NCBI RefSeq assembly: GCF_026339735.1
Contig: NZ_JAPEQG010000001.1
Coordinates: 3,038,001-3,102,000 of the forward strand
DNA from: Streptomyces sp. NBC_01669
GTDB lineage: Bacteria; Actinomycetota; Actinomycetes; Streptomycetales; Streptomycetaceae
Direction: 5' to 3'
DNA: 64,000 bases
Shown here in pieces: positions 7,926 through 18,110 of this stretch. The notes below the pieces were generated by a model, which searched no databases, was not told where the DNA came from, and saw only the letters and a program-made list of their open reading frames with translations. The translations under genes and the position numbers were made by a program. The number at the start of each line of letters is the position of its first letter. Within the stretch, counting starts at the first letter, position 1.

Positions 7926-9041
7926 ATGAGCAACGCCCCCCGTCTCACCGCCCTCGACGCCCTGCATCGCTCGCTGGGCGCGACCATGACCGACTTCGCC
8001 GGCTGGGACATGCCGCTGCGGTACGCCAGTGAGCGCGACGAGCACAACGCGGTGCGCACGAAGGCGGGCCTCTTCGACCTGTCGCACATGGGTGAGATCA
8101 CCGTCACCGGTCCGCAGGCCGCGTCGTTCCTGAACTTCGCGCTGGTGGGCAACATCGGCACCGTCGCCGTCGGCCGCGCCCGCTACACGATGATCTGCGC
8201 CGAGGACGGCGGCATCCTGGACGACCTGATCGTCTACCGGCTGGGCGAGACCGAGTACATGGTCGTCGCCAACGCCGGGAACGCCCAGATCGTGCTGGAC
8301 GTGCTGACCGCCCGCGTCGACGGGTTCGACGCCGAGGTGCGCGACGACCGCGACGCGTACGCGCTGCTCGCCGTCCAGGGCCCCGAGTCCCCCGCCATCC
8401 TGGCCTCGGTCACCGACGCCGACCTGGACGGTCTGAAGTACTACGCGGGTCTGCCCGGCACCGTCGCCGGTGTGCCCGCGCTGATCGCCCGTACCGGTTA
8501 CACCGGCGAGGACGGCTTCGAGCTGTTCGTCGCCCCTGAGCACGCCGAGCAGCTCTGGCAGGCCCTCACGGCGGCAGGCGCCTCCCGTGGCCTGATCCCG
8601 TGCGGTCTGTCCTGCCGCGACACCCTGCGCCTGGAGGCGGGCATGCCGCTGTACGGGCACGAACTGACGACCGAGCTGACCCCGTTCGACGCCGGTCTCG
8701 GCCGGGTCGTGAAGTTCGAGAAGGAGGGCGACTTCGTCGGCCGCAAGGCCCTGGAGGCCGCCGCCGCGCACGCCGAGACCGCCCCGCCGCGCAAGCTCGT
8801 CGGTCTGATCGCCGAGGGCCGCCGGGTGCCGCGCGCCGGCTACCCCGTTGTCGCCGAGGGCCAGGTCATCGGCGAGGTCACCTCCGGCGCCCCGTCGCCG
8901 ACGCTCGGCAAGCCGATCGCCATCGCGTACGTGGACGCCGCGCACGCCGCGCCCGGGACCACGGGCGTCGGAGTGGATATCCGGGGCAGCCACGAACCGT
9001 ACGAGGTCGTCGCCCTGCCGTTCTACAAGCGCCAGAAGTGA
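7926..9041 (+). CDS. gcvT: Aminomethyltransferase, glycine cleavage system T protein
   Basis: GcvT takes the aminomethyl group from lipoylated H protein, releases ammonia and forms 5,10-methylene-tetrahydrofolate. The 371-residue product has the family length. Family marks are TDFAGWDMPLRYA near the N-terminus, the folate-site region FDLSHMGEITVTGPQA, RTGYTGEDGFELFV and CRDTLRLEAGMPLYGHEL (about residues 195-245), and the C-terminal GEVTSGAPSPTLGKPIA. The start is ATG at 7926 with GGGAG upstream; reading back to 7881 would enter the riboswitch. It is the first gene after the riboswitch, 69 bp before gcvH. Confidence 0.97.
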   Translation: MSNAPRLTALDALHRSLGATMTDFAGWDMPLRYASERDEHNAVRTKAGLFDLSHMGEITVTGPQAASFLNFALVGNIGTVAVGRARYTMICAEDGGILDDLIVYRLGETEYMVVANAGNAQIVLDVLTARVDGFDAEVRDDRDAYALLAVQGPESPAILASVTDADLDGLKYYAGLPGTVAGVPALIARTGYTGEDGFELFVAPEHAEQLWQALTAAGASRGLIPCGLSCRDTLRLEAGMPLYGHELTTELTPFDAGLGRVVKFEKEGDFVGRKALEAAAAHAETAPPRKLVGLIAEGRRVPRAGYPVVAEGQVIGEVTSGAPSPTLGKPIAIAYVDAAHAAPGTTGVGVDIRGSHEPYEVVALPFYKRQK

Positions 9042-9110
9042 CGCAGTCGCGTCTCACACCGTAAGACCACCGTTCATCAGCACTCCCCCGCGTACAGGAG
9101 AATTCAGGTC

Positions 9111-9488
9111 ATGAGCAACCCCCAGCAGCTGCGTTACAGCAAGGAGCACGAGTGGCTGTCGGCCCTCGAGGACGGTGTGGCCACGGTCGGCATCACCGAG
9201 TTCGCGGCCAACGCGCTCGGTGACGTCGTCTACGCCCAGCTCCCGGAGGTCGGTGACACGGTGACCGCGGGCGAGACCTGCGGCGAGCTCGAGTCGACCA
9301 AGTCCGTCAGCGACCTGTACTCGCCGGTGACCGGCGAGGTCACCGCCTCCAACCAGGACGTCGTGGACGACCCGTCGCTGGTGAACTCCGCTCCCTTCGA
9401 GGGCGGCTGGCTGTTCAAGGTACGCGTCGCGGAGGAGCCGAAGGACCTGCTCTCCGCCGACGAGTACACCGAGTTCTCCGGCAACTAA
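9111..9488 (+). CDS. gcvH: Glycine cleavage system H protein (lipoyl carrier)
   Basis: This 125-residue lipoyl-domain protein shuttles the aminomethyl intermediate between the P, T and L proteins. The lipoylated lysine lies in [19 protein letters not shown] near residue 64, the expected H-protein context. N-terminal [21 protein letters not shown] and C-terminal [20 protein letters not shown] are family-typical. The ATG is preceded by AGGAG about 11 nt upstream. The glyA start follows 20 bp after its stop. No gcvP (glycine decarboxylase) is seen here, so it must lie elsewhere, as is common in Streptomyces. Confidence 0.97.
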   Translation: MSNPQQLRYSKEHEWLSALEDGVATVGITEFAANALGDVVYAQLPEVGDTVTAGETCGELESTKSVSDLYSPVTGEVTASNQDVVDDPSLVNSAPFEGGWLFKVRVAEEPKDLLSADEYTEFSGN

Positions 9489-9508
9489 AGACTCCAAGGG
9501 ACCACCTG

Positions 9509-10768
9509 ATGTCGCTTCTCAACTCCTCCCTCCACGAGCTGGACCCGGACGTCGCCGCCGCCGTCGACGCCGAGCTCCACCGTCAGCAGTCCACCCTCGA
9601 AATGATCGCCTCGGAGAACTTCGCTCCGGTCGCGGTCATGGAGGCCCAGGGCTCCGTCCTCACCAACAAGTACGCCGAGGGCTACCCGGGCCGCCGCTAC
9701 TACGGCGGCTGCGAGCACGTCGACGTGGTCGAGCAGATCGCCATCGACCGGATCAAGGCGCTGTTCGGCGCCGAGGCCGCCAACGTCCAGCCCCACTCGG
9801 GTGCGCAGGCCAACGCCGCCGCGATGTTCGCGCTGCTGAAGCCGGGCGACACGATCATGGGTCTGAACCTGGCCCACGGCGGTCACCTGACCCACGGCAT
9901 GAAGATCAACTTCTCCGGCAAGCTCTACCACGTGGTCCCGTACCACGTCGACGACACCGGCGTCGTGGACATGGCCGAGGTCGAGCGCCTGGCCAAGGAG
10001 TCCAAGCCGAAGCTGATCGTCGCCGGCTGGTCCGCGTACCCCCGTCAGCTGGACTTCGCCGCCTTCCGCCGCATCGCGGACGAGGTCGGCGCGTACCTGA
10101 TGGTCGACATGGCGCACTTCGCGGGCCTGGTGGCCGCGGGTCTGCACCCGAACCCGGTACCGCACGCCCACGTCGTCACGACGACCACGCACAAGACCCT
10201 CGGCGGTCCGCGCGGTGGCGTCATCCTGTCGACGCAGGAGCTCGCCAAGAAGATCAACTCTGCCGTCTTCCCCGGTCAGCAGGGTGGTCCGCTGGAGCAC
10301 GTGATCGCGGCCAAGGCGGTCTCGTTCAAGGTCGCGGCGACCGACGAGTTCAAGGAGCGCCAGCAGCGCACCCTGGACGGCGCCCGCATCCTCGCCGAGC
10401 GTCTGGTCCAGCCGGACGTCACCGAGGTCGGCGTCTCCGTCCTCTCCGGCGGTACGGACGTGCACCTGGTCCTCGTCGACCTGCGCAACTCGGAGCTGGA
10501 CGGCCAGCAGGCCGAGGATCGGCTCCACGAGCTCGGCATCACGGTCAACCGGAACGCCATCCCGAACGACCCGCGGCCGCCGATGGTCACCTCGGGTCTG
10601 CGGATCGGCACGCCGGCCCTGGCCACCCGCGGCTTCCAGGCCGAGGACTTCACCGAGGTCGCCGAGATCATCGCGTCGGCCCTCAAGCCGTCGTACGACG
10701 CCGACGACCTCAAGGCCCGCGTGATCGCGCTGGCCGAGAAGTTCCCGCTGTACCCCGGCCTGAAGTAG
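9509..10768 (+). CDS. glyA: Serine hydroxymethyltransferase
   Basis: GlyA interconverts serine and glycine with tetrahydrofolate, using pyridoxal phosphate. The 419-residue product has the normal bacterial length. The signature [14 protein letters not shown] near residue 230 carries the PLP-binding lysine; other conserved stretches are [30 protein letters not shown] and [13 protein letters not shown] in the N-terminal half. The ATG follows AAGGGACCACCTG. It forms one unit with gcvT and gcvH, and a strong hairpin at 10797-10834 follows the stop. Together with glycine cleavage it can turn two glycines into one serine. Confidence 0.98.
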   Translation: MSLLNSSLHELDPDVAAAVDAELHRQQSTLEMIASENFAPVAVMEAQGSVLTNKYAEGYPGRRYYGGCEHVDVVEQIAIDRIKALFGAEAANVQPHSGAQANAAAMFALLKPGDTIMGLNLAHGGHLTHGMKINFSGKLYHVVPYHVDDTGVVDMAEVERLAKESKPKLIVAGWSAYPRQLDFAAFRRIADEVGAYLMVDMAHFAGLVAAGLHPNPVPHAHVVTTTTHKTLGGPRGGVILSTQELAKKINSAVFPGQQGGPLEHVIAAKAVSFKVAATDEFKERQQRTLDGARILAERLVQPDVTEVGVSVLSGGTDVHLVLVDLRNSELDGQQAEDRLHELGITVNRNAIPNDPRPPMVTSGLRIGTPALATRGFQAEDFTEVAEIIASALKPSYDADDLKARVIALAEKFPLYPGLK

Positions 10769-10796
10769 TCCGGGTCACTTTTCGCACGTTTGGGGC

Positions 10797-10834
10797 GGGG
10801 CACCGCGCACACTGGACAGTGAGCGCGGTGCCCC
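10797..10834 (+). terminator. Hairpin after glyA
   Basis: A perfect 12-bp GC-rich stem encloses a smaller 5-bp stem (CACTG-GA-CAGTG). It lies 28 bp after the glyA stop and 91 bp before the sdaA start, with no T-run. It could end the gcvT-gcvH-glyA transcript or only reduce read-through into sdaA. Confidence 0.75.
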
Positions 10835-10924
10835 AACCCTTGTCCCGCTGCTCTTCGGACCGACCGGTCCGTACCGCACCACCCGGCAGACAACGGCGTC
10901 TACCAACCCCTTAGGAGTCACACC

Positions 10925-12307
10925 GTGGCCATCTCGGTCTTCGACCTGTTCTCGATCGGCATCGGCCCGTCCAGCTCCCATACGGTCGGCCCGATGCGCG
11001 CGGCCCGTATGTTCGCGCGCCGCCTGAAGAACGAGGGCCTGCTCGCCCACACCGCTTCCATACGCGCCGAGCTGTTCGGCTCGCTCGGCGCCACGGGCCA
11101 CGGCCACGGCACACCCAAGGCCGTCCTGCTCGGTCTGGAGGGCGAGTCCCCCCGTACCGTCGACGTGGAGTCCGCCGACGACCGGGTGGCCGCGATCCGC
11201 TCCTCGGGCCGGCTCAACCTGCTGGGCATGCACGAGATCGACTTCGACGCCGACGAGCAGCTGGTCCTGCACCGCCGCAAGGCGCTCCCGTACCACGCCA
11301 ACGGCATGACGATCTTCGCGTTCGACCACGACGGCGCCCCGCTGCTGGAGAAGACCTACTACTCCGTCGGCGGCGGCTTCGTCGTCGACGAGGACGCGGT
11401 GGGCGAGGACCGGATCGTTCTCGACGACACCGTCCTGAAGCACCCCTTCCGCACCGGCGACGAACTGCTGCGGCTCTCCCGCGACACCGGCCTGTCGATC
11501 TCCTCCCTCATGCTGGAGAACGAGCGTGCCTGGCGGACGGAGGAGGAGATCCGCTCCGGCCTGCTGGACATCTGGCGGGTCATGCAGGCATGCGTATCGC
11601 GCGGCATGGCCCGCGAGGGCATCCTCCCCGGTGGCCTGAAGGTCCGCCGCCGCGCCGCGAACACCGCACGCCAGCTGCGCGCCGAGGGCGACCCGCAGGC
11701 CCACTCGATGGAGTGGATCACCCTCTACGCGATGGCGGTCAACGAGGAGAACGCCGCGGGTGGCCGCGTCGTCACCGCCCCCACCAACGGCGCAGCCGGC
11801 ATCATCCCGGCCGTGCTGCACTACTACATGAACTTCGCCGCGGGCGGCGCCACCGAGGCCGAGAAGGAGGACAGCATCGTCCGCTTCCTCCTCGCGGCCG
11901 GTGCCATCGGCATGCTGTTCAAGGAGAACGCCTCGATCTCCGGCGCCGAGGTCGGCTGCCAGGGCGAGGTCGGCTCCGCCTGCTCGATGGCCGCGGGAGC
12001 ACTCGCCGAGGTCCTCGGCGGCTCCGCCGAACAGGTCGAGAACGCCGCCGAGATCGGCATGGAGCACAACCTGGGCCTGACCTGCGACCCGGTCGGCGGT
12101 CTCGTCCAGATCCCCTGCATCGAGCGCAACGGCATGGCGGCGGTCAAGGCGGTCACCGCAGCGAAGATGGCGCTGCGCGGCGACGGCAGCCACAAGGTCT
12201 CCCTCGACAAGGTCATCAAGACCATGAAGGAGACGGGCGCGGACATGAGCGTGAAGTACAAGGAGACCGCGCGCGGCGGGCTCGCGGTGAACATCATCGA
12301 GTGCTGA
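10925..12307 (+). CDS. sdaA: L-serine ammonia-lyase (serine deaminase, iron-sulfur type)
   Basis: This 460-residue single-chain L-serine dehydratase converts serine to pyruvate and ammonia using a [4Fe-4S] cluster. The beta domain is seen at the N-terminus ([24 protein letters not shown]) and the catalytic alpha domain in the C-terminal half ([22 protein letters not shown]). The cysteines in [23 protein letters not shown] and QIPCIERNG are the expected cluster ligands. The start is GTG at 10925 with TAGGAG upstream. With the upstream genes it completes a glycine to serine to pyruvate route; the hairpin in between suggests it may also have its own promoter. Confidence 0.96.
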   Translation: MAISVFDLFSIGIGPSSSHTVGPMRAARMFARRLKNEGLLAHTASIRAELFGSLGATGHGHGTPKAVLLGLEGESPRTVDVESADDRVAAIRSSGRLNLLGMHEIDFDADEQLVLHRRKALPYHANGMTIFAFDHDGAPLLEKTYYSVGGGFVVDEDAVGEDRIVLDDTVLKHPFRTGDELLRLSRDTGLSISSLMLENERAWRTEEEIRSGLLDIWRVMQACVSRGMAREGILPGGLKVRRRAANTARQLRAEGDPQAHSMEWITLYAMAVNEENAAGGRVVTAPTNGAAGIIPAVLHYYMNFAAGGATEAEKEDSIVRFLLAAGAIGMLFKENASISGAEVGCQGEVGSACSMAAGALAEVLGGSAEQVENAAEIGMEHNLGLTCDPVGGLVQIPCIERNGMAAVKAVTAAKMALRGDGSHKVSLDKVIKTMKETGADMSVKYKETARGGLAVNIIEC

Positions 12308-12313
12308 TCGTAT

Positions 12314-12408
12314 AGGTCCTGATCAGCGCCTTCGAATCTATCGGCGCTGATCAGGACCTTCCATGCTTGCACGGCGGAAGGTCCCTGAAACGCCCCCGGG
12401 ACCTTCCG
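12314..12408 (+). terminator. Double hairpin after sdaA
   Basis: Two perfect stem-loops follow the sdaA stop. The first (12314-12359) has a 17-bp stem and a 12-nt loop. The second (12375-12408) has an 11-bp stem and a 12-nt loop. The palindrome CCTGATCAGG at 12411-12420 follows. Parts of the stems repeat (GGACCTTCC occurs in both), so a duplication history is likely. Terminator function is inferred. Confidence 0.8.
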
Positions 12409-12420
12409 TACCTGATCAGG

Positions 12421-13154
12421 GGCGGTCCAGCCGGCTCTCAGCCACCCGATGAAGCTCGGTCCGGCCGCTGCTTCCCTGTCGTCTCACGCCTCGCTCACGC
12501 ACGGGCTGTCTCTCCTGCCTTCGCAAGCACGACCGTGCGGGGACGCCCCCCGGGGGTGCAGCAGCCACCAGCGCTGTCATGCCCCCGCCCCGGATCACCG
12601 TGGGAAAATCAACGGGGGATGGAAACGCCCTCACTGATCGGCCGACCCAGGCTGCCGGAAGGGCCGTCCACGGCCCGCCGGCCCTGTGGTGGCGTATCAG
12701 CGCCGGTGTCGGCGACGAAGTCCACATCCCGTCCCGCACCGCCGGCGCCGCGAATCGCGAGGGTGCAGCCTGACGCCGTGCCCGAGCCTCGCATCACCGG
12801 GCTCGCTGCGTGAGAGATACGGGCGGCCGCGGGGGCCTCGGCGGTCTCGGGAAACTCACGGGATGGAATTCCGTCTTTCGATGGTGCGCATTCATCTTGC
12901 GCATGCATTCGGTGCAGATCCGCGGGTCATACACAAAGCGATTCACTTTGGTCGAGCGAGCGGAATTAATGGACGAACCGCCACCTGAAGGAAGGTCAAC
13001 TGTCCCAGCGACGGCTACGTTTGCCTGTTCAAGGCGCCGCAGCCGGGCCTGGGCCGGCACCAGAAGGACAACGGCTACCTGGCGGCGGACTTGAAGTGCC
13101 GATCCCGACCACAGCGTTCGGTCAGCTGAACACATACGAAAGGCTGTGGCATCG
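12421..13154. other. Long intergenic region between sdaA and the S1 protein gene
   Basis: No intact gene is convincing in these 730 bp. Small open frames exist in several frames but none has a binding site with a recognisable product. The stretch from about 12840 to 12980 is richer in A/T than its surroundings and is the likely promoter zone for the S1 gene. A fragment resembling a secreted peptidase inhibitor is described separately at 12989-13129. Confidence 0.5.
12989..13129 (+). pseudogene. Possible remnant of an inhibitor-I36-like secreted protein
   Basis: A 46-codon open stretch with no start codon reads NCPSDGYVCLFKAPQPG and then GYLAADLKC before a stop at 13127-13129. The phrase CPSDGYVCLF resembles the opening of peptidase inhibitor family I36 proteins of streptomycetes (CPxGYVCLY). 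An in-frame stop at 12986-12988 cuts off any upstream signal peptide. It may be a decayed gene or chance; the match is short. Confidence 0.3.
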
Positions 13155-13421
13155 ATGACAAGTGAAGAGTGGGATGCCGTCAAGCGAAAGTACCCTTACG
13201 GGTCCACGGTTGACGGCACCGTCGACGAGGTCGCTCCCTTCGGAATCTTCATTTCGGTCGCGGGTGCGCAAGGGAGTTGTGCTTTCGCGGATGTAGCGGG
13301 AATGCGCCACGGCGGTGCCGGTGGCTCCACGGTGATCTGGCCCGAGTTGGGTGAGGTGGTCACCGGAGTCGTGGTCGAGCACACAGAGCACAACCATCAG
13401 CTCAAGCTCCACCTGAGATGA
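13155..13421 (+). CDS. Small S1-like RNA-binding domain protein
   Basis: This 88-residue protein is essentially one S1/OB-fold domain. KRKYPYGSTVDGTVDEVAPFGIFISV gives the first strands of an S1 domain (compare the usual G..V.G.V..I..FGAFV), followed by VTGVVVEHTEHNHQLKLHLR for the last strands. The likely start is ATG at 13155, with GAAAGG 11 nt upstream; a GTG at 13146 would sit too close to that site. Such stand-alone S1 proteins are found in Streptomyces without a known role; nucleic-acid binding is inferred from the fold. A clear hairpin terminator follows at 13463. Confidence 0.75.
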   Translation: MTSEEWDAVKRKYPYGSTVDGTVDEVAPFGIFISVAGAQGSCAFADVAGMRHGGAGGSTVIWPELGEVVTGVVVEHTEHNHQLKLHLR

Positions 13422-13462
13422 CCTGATCGGACCTGATCCGGTCGGGTCCCGGACCGAGAACA

Positions 13463-13497
13463 CAGGTGGGTGAGCCCCCAGGGGGCTCAGCCACCTG
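13463..13497 (+). terminator. Terminator hairpin after the S1 protein gene
   Basis: CAGGTGG and CCACCTG arms continue into TGAGCCCCC / GGGGGCTCA with only a single internal G-G mismatch and a minimal loop. It lies 42 bp after the stop at 13421 and could also serve the convergent gene at 13612-14094. Confidence 0.8.
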
Positions 13498-13611
13498 TTG
13501 CCGGTCCTGATCGGGGCGCTTCACCGCTCGCCGCGGACACGTGTGGTCGAGGTGGGCGTCGGAGTGCCGGTGCGGCGGCCCGGGTTGCGGGCAGCGACGG
13601 CGTCGCTCGTC

Positions 13612-14094
13612 TCAGCGCCGGGTGAGATCCATGTGCCAGTTGGTGACCCAGGTGCCGCCGTCGTCCACGGAGAACGCCTGCTCCCAGTGGGCCGAATCCG
13701 CTGTGATGCCGGACCAGATGAAGCGGACACGTACGGGCTTGCCCTCGTGTGTGTCGTCACCGTAGAACTCGCCCCGACCATCCTCGAAGCCGCCGACCAC
13801 CGGTGGAAACAGACGCCCCGTGCGGCGGTCGGCCCAGTGGAGCGCCCAGAGCCGTGTCTCCGGGTCGAAGAGACGCAGGGTGAGACCCGCGAAGCCCTTC
13901 GTCGGGAACTCGATCTCGTCGAAGTTGGCACCCCCGTCGAAGTGCCGTGTGCCGTGGCTGACGGCCGGGAATTCTTCCCACTCGCTCGCCTCGTCCAGGA
14001 AGTCGGTCCGCCGGCGGTTGGTGACGTCCCATTCGCCGACCAGGAAGTCGAAGTCCGTCGATACGGGGGTGGCGGTGCGGGTGGAGCTGGTCAT
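13612..14094 (-). CDS. Conserved hypothetical protein, DUF1579-like, divergent target of the WYL regulator
   Basis: This 160-residue soluble protein starts FDFLVGEWDVTNRRRTDFLDEASEWEEFPAVSH and continues with LTLRLFDPETRLWALHWADRR, GEFYGDDTHEGKPVRVRFIWSGI and WEQAFSVDDGGTWVTNWHMDLTR. This pattern of a GEWDV opening and a closing TNWxMDLTR is typical of small DUF1579-like beta-barrel proteins of unknown function. It has no signal peptide and no known active site. The gene is divergent from the YafY/WYL regulator at 14164, with only 69 bp and a perfect inverted repeat between them, so it is the probable regulated target. Confidence 0.8.
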   Translation of the reverse strand: MTSSTRTATPVSTDFDFLVGEWDVTNRRRTDFLDEASEWEEFPAVSHGTRHFDGGANFDEIEFPTKGFAGLTLRLFDPETRLWALHWADRRTGRLFPPVVGGFEDGRGEFYGDDTHEGKPVRVRFIWSGITADSAHWEQAFSVDDGGTWVTNWHMDLTRR

Positions 14095-14149
14095 GAGTGG
14101 GGCCTTCCGTGTCCGGTGCGTGTGCCGACCCGGGGGAAACTAGGCGCAT

Positions 14150-14174
14150 TTCACTGACATCCTGTGTCAGTGAA
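14150..14174. promoter_or_regulatory. Perfect operator-like inverted repeat between divergent genes
   Basis: TTCACTGACA and TGTCAGTGAA form perfect 10-bp arms separated by TCCTG. The repeat covers the proposed start codon of the regulator gene (GTG at 14164 or 14170) and lies 56 bp from the start of the divergent gene. It is the expected layout for an autoregulated YafY/WYL regulator with a leaderless or very short 5' end. Binding is inferred. Confidence 0.75.
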
Positions 14175-15132
14175 GTCCAGCCGCCTGCTCGCGATCCTCC
14201 TCCTGCTCCAGACCAGGGGCCGTGTCACCGCCGACGAGCTCGCGCGGGAATTCGAGGTCTCCGTACGGACCGTGTACCGGGACATCGAGGCTCTCCACGC
14301 CGCAGGTGTCCCGCTCTACGGCGACGCCGGGCATCACGGCGGTTACCGACTCCTCGGCGGGTACCGCACGAGGCTCACCGGGCTGAGCGAGGACGAGGCG
14401 CAGAGCCTGTTCCTCGGCGGGCTGCCCGGGCCGGCCGCCGCGCTGGGGCTCGGGTCCGCGCTCGCCTCCTCCCAGCTCAAGCTGCGTGCCGCGCTGCCGC
14501 CCGACCTGCGCGCCGAGGCCGACCGGATGCGGGCCCGTTTCCATCTGGACGCTCCCGGCTGGTACGCGGAGGTGGACGACCTGCGCCATCTTCCCGAGGT
14601 CGCGGAGGCCGTGTGGACCGGGCGGAGACTGATGGTCCGCTACCGGCGGTGGAAGGCCCCGACCGAGGTCGACCGCACACTGGACCCGTACGGCCTGGTA
14701 CTCAAGGCCGGGCGCTGGTACCTGGTCGCCGGGCCCGGCCCGCGCACCTTCCGGGTCGACCAGATCCTGGAACTGCGCGTCTCGGACGACACGGTCGAGA
14801 TACCGGACGGATTCGATCTGGCCGAGCACTGGCGCCTGGCGCAGGAGGACTTCCACGCCCGGCTGCACCAGGGCGAGGCAGTCGTTCGGGTGGCTCCCGG
14901 CGCGTCCTCCCGGTTCACCGGGGCCGCCGCGCAGGCCTTTGCCGAGACAGCCGTGCCCGAGCGGGACGGCTGGTCGCGGGCGGTGCTGCCCACGGAGTCG
15001 CTCGAGCACGCGATCGGGATGTTCCTCGTCCTCGGCCCGGACGTCGAGGTACTGGAGCCCCCACAACTGCGGGACGGGTTGTACGAAGCGGCCCGCACCC
15101 TGGCCGACGTGTACCGGCCCCGGAGTTCCTGA
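14164..15132 (+). CDS. YafY/WYL-type transcriptional regulator (HTH_11 plus WYL)
   Basis: This 322-residue regulator has an N-terminal DeoR-like HTH_11 domain (RLLAILLLLQTRGRVTADELAREFEVSVRTVYRDIEAL, residues 6-45), the family hallmark GYRLLGGYRTRLTGLSEDEAQSLFL, and a WYL sensor domain in the middle (LMVRYRRW to DPYGLVLKAGRWYLVAG, residues 160-195), then the C-terminal extension common to YafY proteins. WYL domains bind small ligands or nucleic acids. The start is GTG at 14164 or GTG at 14170; there is no ribosome binding site, and both lie inside the inverted repeat, which suggests a leaderless transcript. It probably controls itself and the divergent gene. Confidence 0.9.
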   Translation: MSVKSSRLLAILLLLQTRGRVTADELAREFEVSVRTVYRDIEALHAAGVPLYGDAGHHGGYRLLGGYRTRLTGLSEDEAQSLFLGGLPGPAAALGLGSALASSQLKLRAALPPDLRAEADRMRARFHLDAPGWYAEVDDLRHLPEVAEAVWTGRRLMVRYRRWKAPTEVDRTLDPYGLVLKAGRWYLVAGPGPRTFRVDQILELRVSDDTVEIPDGFDLAEHWRLAQEDFHARLHQGEAVVRVAPGASSRFTGAAAQAFAETAVPERDGWSRAVLPTESLEHAIGMFLVLGPDVEVLEPPQLRDGLYEAARTLADVYRPRSS

Positions 15133-15239
15133 GGAGCCGCGGACCGCCCTCGCGGGGTCCTGCGCATGGAACATTCTTGGCAGAAGGTTGACCCCTTCCG
15201 TGGCGAGCGGCCGGACGAGGCGCCGCTACGTTCCCTCCC

Positions 15240-15914
15240 ATGCCCTCAACTCCTTTTTCTCTACCGGTGCTTCCCTACCGCAAGCCGACGCGCGGACGCG
15301 ACTACTGGGTGCTGGACGACGTGCTGCCGGACCCGGAGGCCGTGCGGGAGCGCTGCCTGGACCGGGACGACTGGGCGGAGGGCTATCCGGCGAAGCCGGA
15401 GAGCTGGCCGGGGCTGCGCGCCATGCCCGCGCTGGAACCGGATGAACTGGCGCGGGTGGAAGGGCTGGTGAAGAGGGAAACCGGCGCCGGGAAGATCTGG
15501 GTCGAACGTCCCGCCAGCGGCGGCACGTTCAATCACAACTGCGTCCAGATCGTCGGAGAGGGCGAGTGCGAGTCGCGCCCCCACACCGATTCGCGCACGC
15601 TCTGCCGTTACGCCGCGGTGCTCTATCTCAACCCGAAGGTGCCCAAGGACTGCGGGACCAGCTTCTACCGCCAGAGCCTGCCCGGCGGCTCGCTGGGCGG
15701 GAATCAGGTAATCGCGCCGCACAACAACCTCGTCGACGCGCTGGGCACTCGTTTCGTGGCGCCGGACGCCTTCACCGAGGACATCAGGGTCCCGCACCGC
15801 GCCAACCGGTTGCTGCTCTACTCCGCCAACATGATCCACAGCGCCACCGGCTACTGGGGCCGGACACTCGCAGAGAAGCGGATGACGGCCGTCTTCTTCT
15901 GGATGGCCGGCTGA
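15240..15914 (+). CDS. DUF6445 family protein, 2-oxoglutarate/Fe(II) oxygenase-like
   Basis: This 224-residue protein resembles DUF6445 proteins. The segment RPHTDSRTLCRYAAVLYLNP supplies an HxD pair near residue 115, and a distal His is seen in YSANMIHSATGYWG near residue 202, followed by KRMTAVFFW. This HxD...H pattern and the FYRQS / LLYSANMIHS strands are those of the double-stranded beta-helix of 2-oxoglutarate/Fe(II) oxygenases, so hydroxylase activity is possible; the substrate is unknown. The start ATG at 15240 has no strong Shine-Dalgarno. The gene follows the WYL regulator by 107 bp and could be read separately. Confidence 0.75.
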   Translation: MPSTPFSLPVLPYRKPTRGRDYWVLDDVLPDPEAVRERCLDRDDWAEGYPAKPESWPGLRAMPALEPDELARVEGLVKRETGAGKIWVERPASGGTFNHNCVQIVGEGECESRPHTDSRTLCRYAAVLYLNPKVPKDCGTSFYRQSLPGGSLGGNQVIAPHNNLVDALGTRFVAPDAFTEDIRVPHRANRLLLYSANMIHSATGYWGRTLAEKRMTAVFFWMAG

Positions 15915-17268
<1,354 letters not shown>

Positions 17269-17312
17269 CCCGCACAGGTCCGGAGGGCCGGATCCAGCCA
17301 ATCGTGCACCGT

Positions 17313-17678
17313 TCAACCGAAGTAGCCGTCCAGGGGCGCCGGCTCGCCACCGGCGCCCATCAGCGGCAGGGCGCGCAGGGCCGGCGCCCAGCCGAGCCGG
17401 ACCTCGCCCGACTCGGCGGAACGACCGGTGAGTTCGGCGATGCGGCCGATCCGGTTGAGGACCGTGTTGCGGTGGCAGTACAGCAGCTCGGCGGCGCGCG
17501 CCGCCGAACACCCGTTGTCGAGCCAGACCCGCAGCGTGGAGAGCAGCGCCTCGCGTTCGGCCGCCGTGTCCAGGACGGCGTCGAGATGGGCGGTGACGAT
17601 GCGTTCGGCGATCTCGGGCCGGCCGACGAGGAGCACCTCGGCGAGCCGGTCGTCGAACGCCGCCGCCCCACCGCTCTT
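17313..17678 (-). pseudogene. PucR/CdaR-type regulator, C-terminal fragment only
   Basis: The last 120 or so codons of a PucR-family regulator are readable: [45 protein letters not shown] is the PucR C-terminal helix-turn-helix, closing with [15 protein letters not shown]. Homology stops near 17670 (upstream of [15 protein letters not shown]), where the sequence passes straight into an oppositely oriented acyl-CoA ligase fragment. The regulatory domain and start are absent. It is a broken gene, not a small functional regulator, unless a start arose at the junction. Confidence 0.85.
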
Positions 17679-18035
17679 GATCTCGGAGTGCGGGACGCGG
17701 ACGGCTTCCTGTCGATCGTCGACCGGAAGAAGGAACTGGTCATCCGGGGCGGGGTCAACATCTATCCGCGCGAGGTCGAAGAGGTGCTCGTCCGGCATCC
17801 GGCGGTCTCCGAGGTGGCGGTGATCGGGGTACCGGACGAGAAGCGCGGCGAGGAGATCTGCGCGGTCGTCGTGGCGCGCACGGACGCCGACCCGGTGACG
17901 GCGGACGAACTCATCGCCTGGTCCCGGGAGCGGCTCGGCCGGCACACGTACCCGCGGATCGTCCGGTTCACCGAGGCGCTGCCGCTCGGCCCCACCGGCA
18001 AGGTCCTCAAGCGGGCCCTGACCGCCTCGTCCTGA
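17679..18035 (+). pseudogene. AMP-binding acyl-CoA synthetase, C-terminal domain fragment
   Basis: From about 17679 the plus strand encodes [37 protein letters not shown], then [20 protein letters not shown] and [14 protein letters not shown]. This is the C-terminal AMP-binding domain of an acyl-CoA synthetase, with the hinge Asp, the GG[VY]NIYP motif and the catalytic Lys in PTGKVLKR. The N-terminal adenylation domain (about 400 residues) is missing. A GTG at 17688 could start a 115-residue product but has no ribosome binding site. Its 5' border coincides with the 5' border of the opposite-strand PucR fragment. Confidence 0.88.
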
Positions 18036-18110
18036 TCGCGTCCCGCCCGCCCGGAGGCAGAATCCGCCATGACCGCCCCCGCCGCGCCACAGAAGGGCTG
18101 AAGCCACCTC

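Noticed and set aside
18069..18101. Ten-codon mini-ORF ([10 protein letters not shown]) before the carboxylesterase
   Set aside because: It resembles a leader peptide only by position; it lacks a binding site and regulatory codons.
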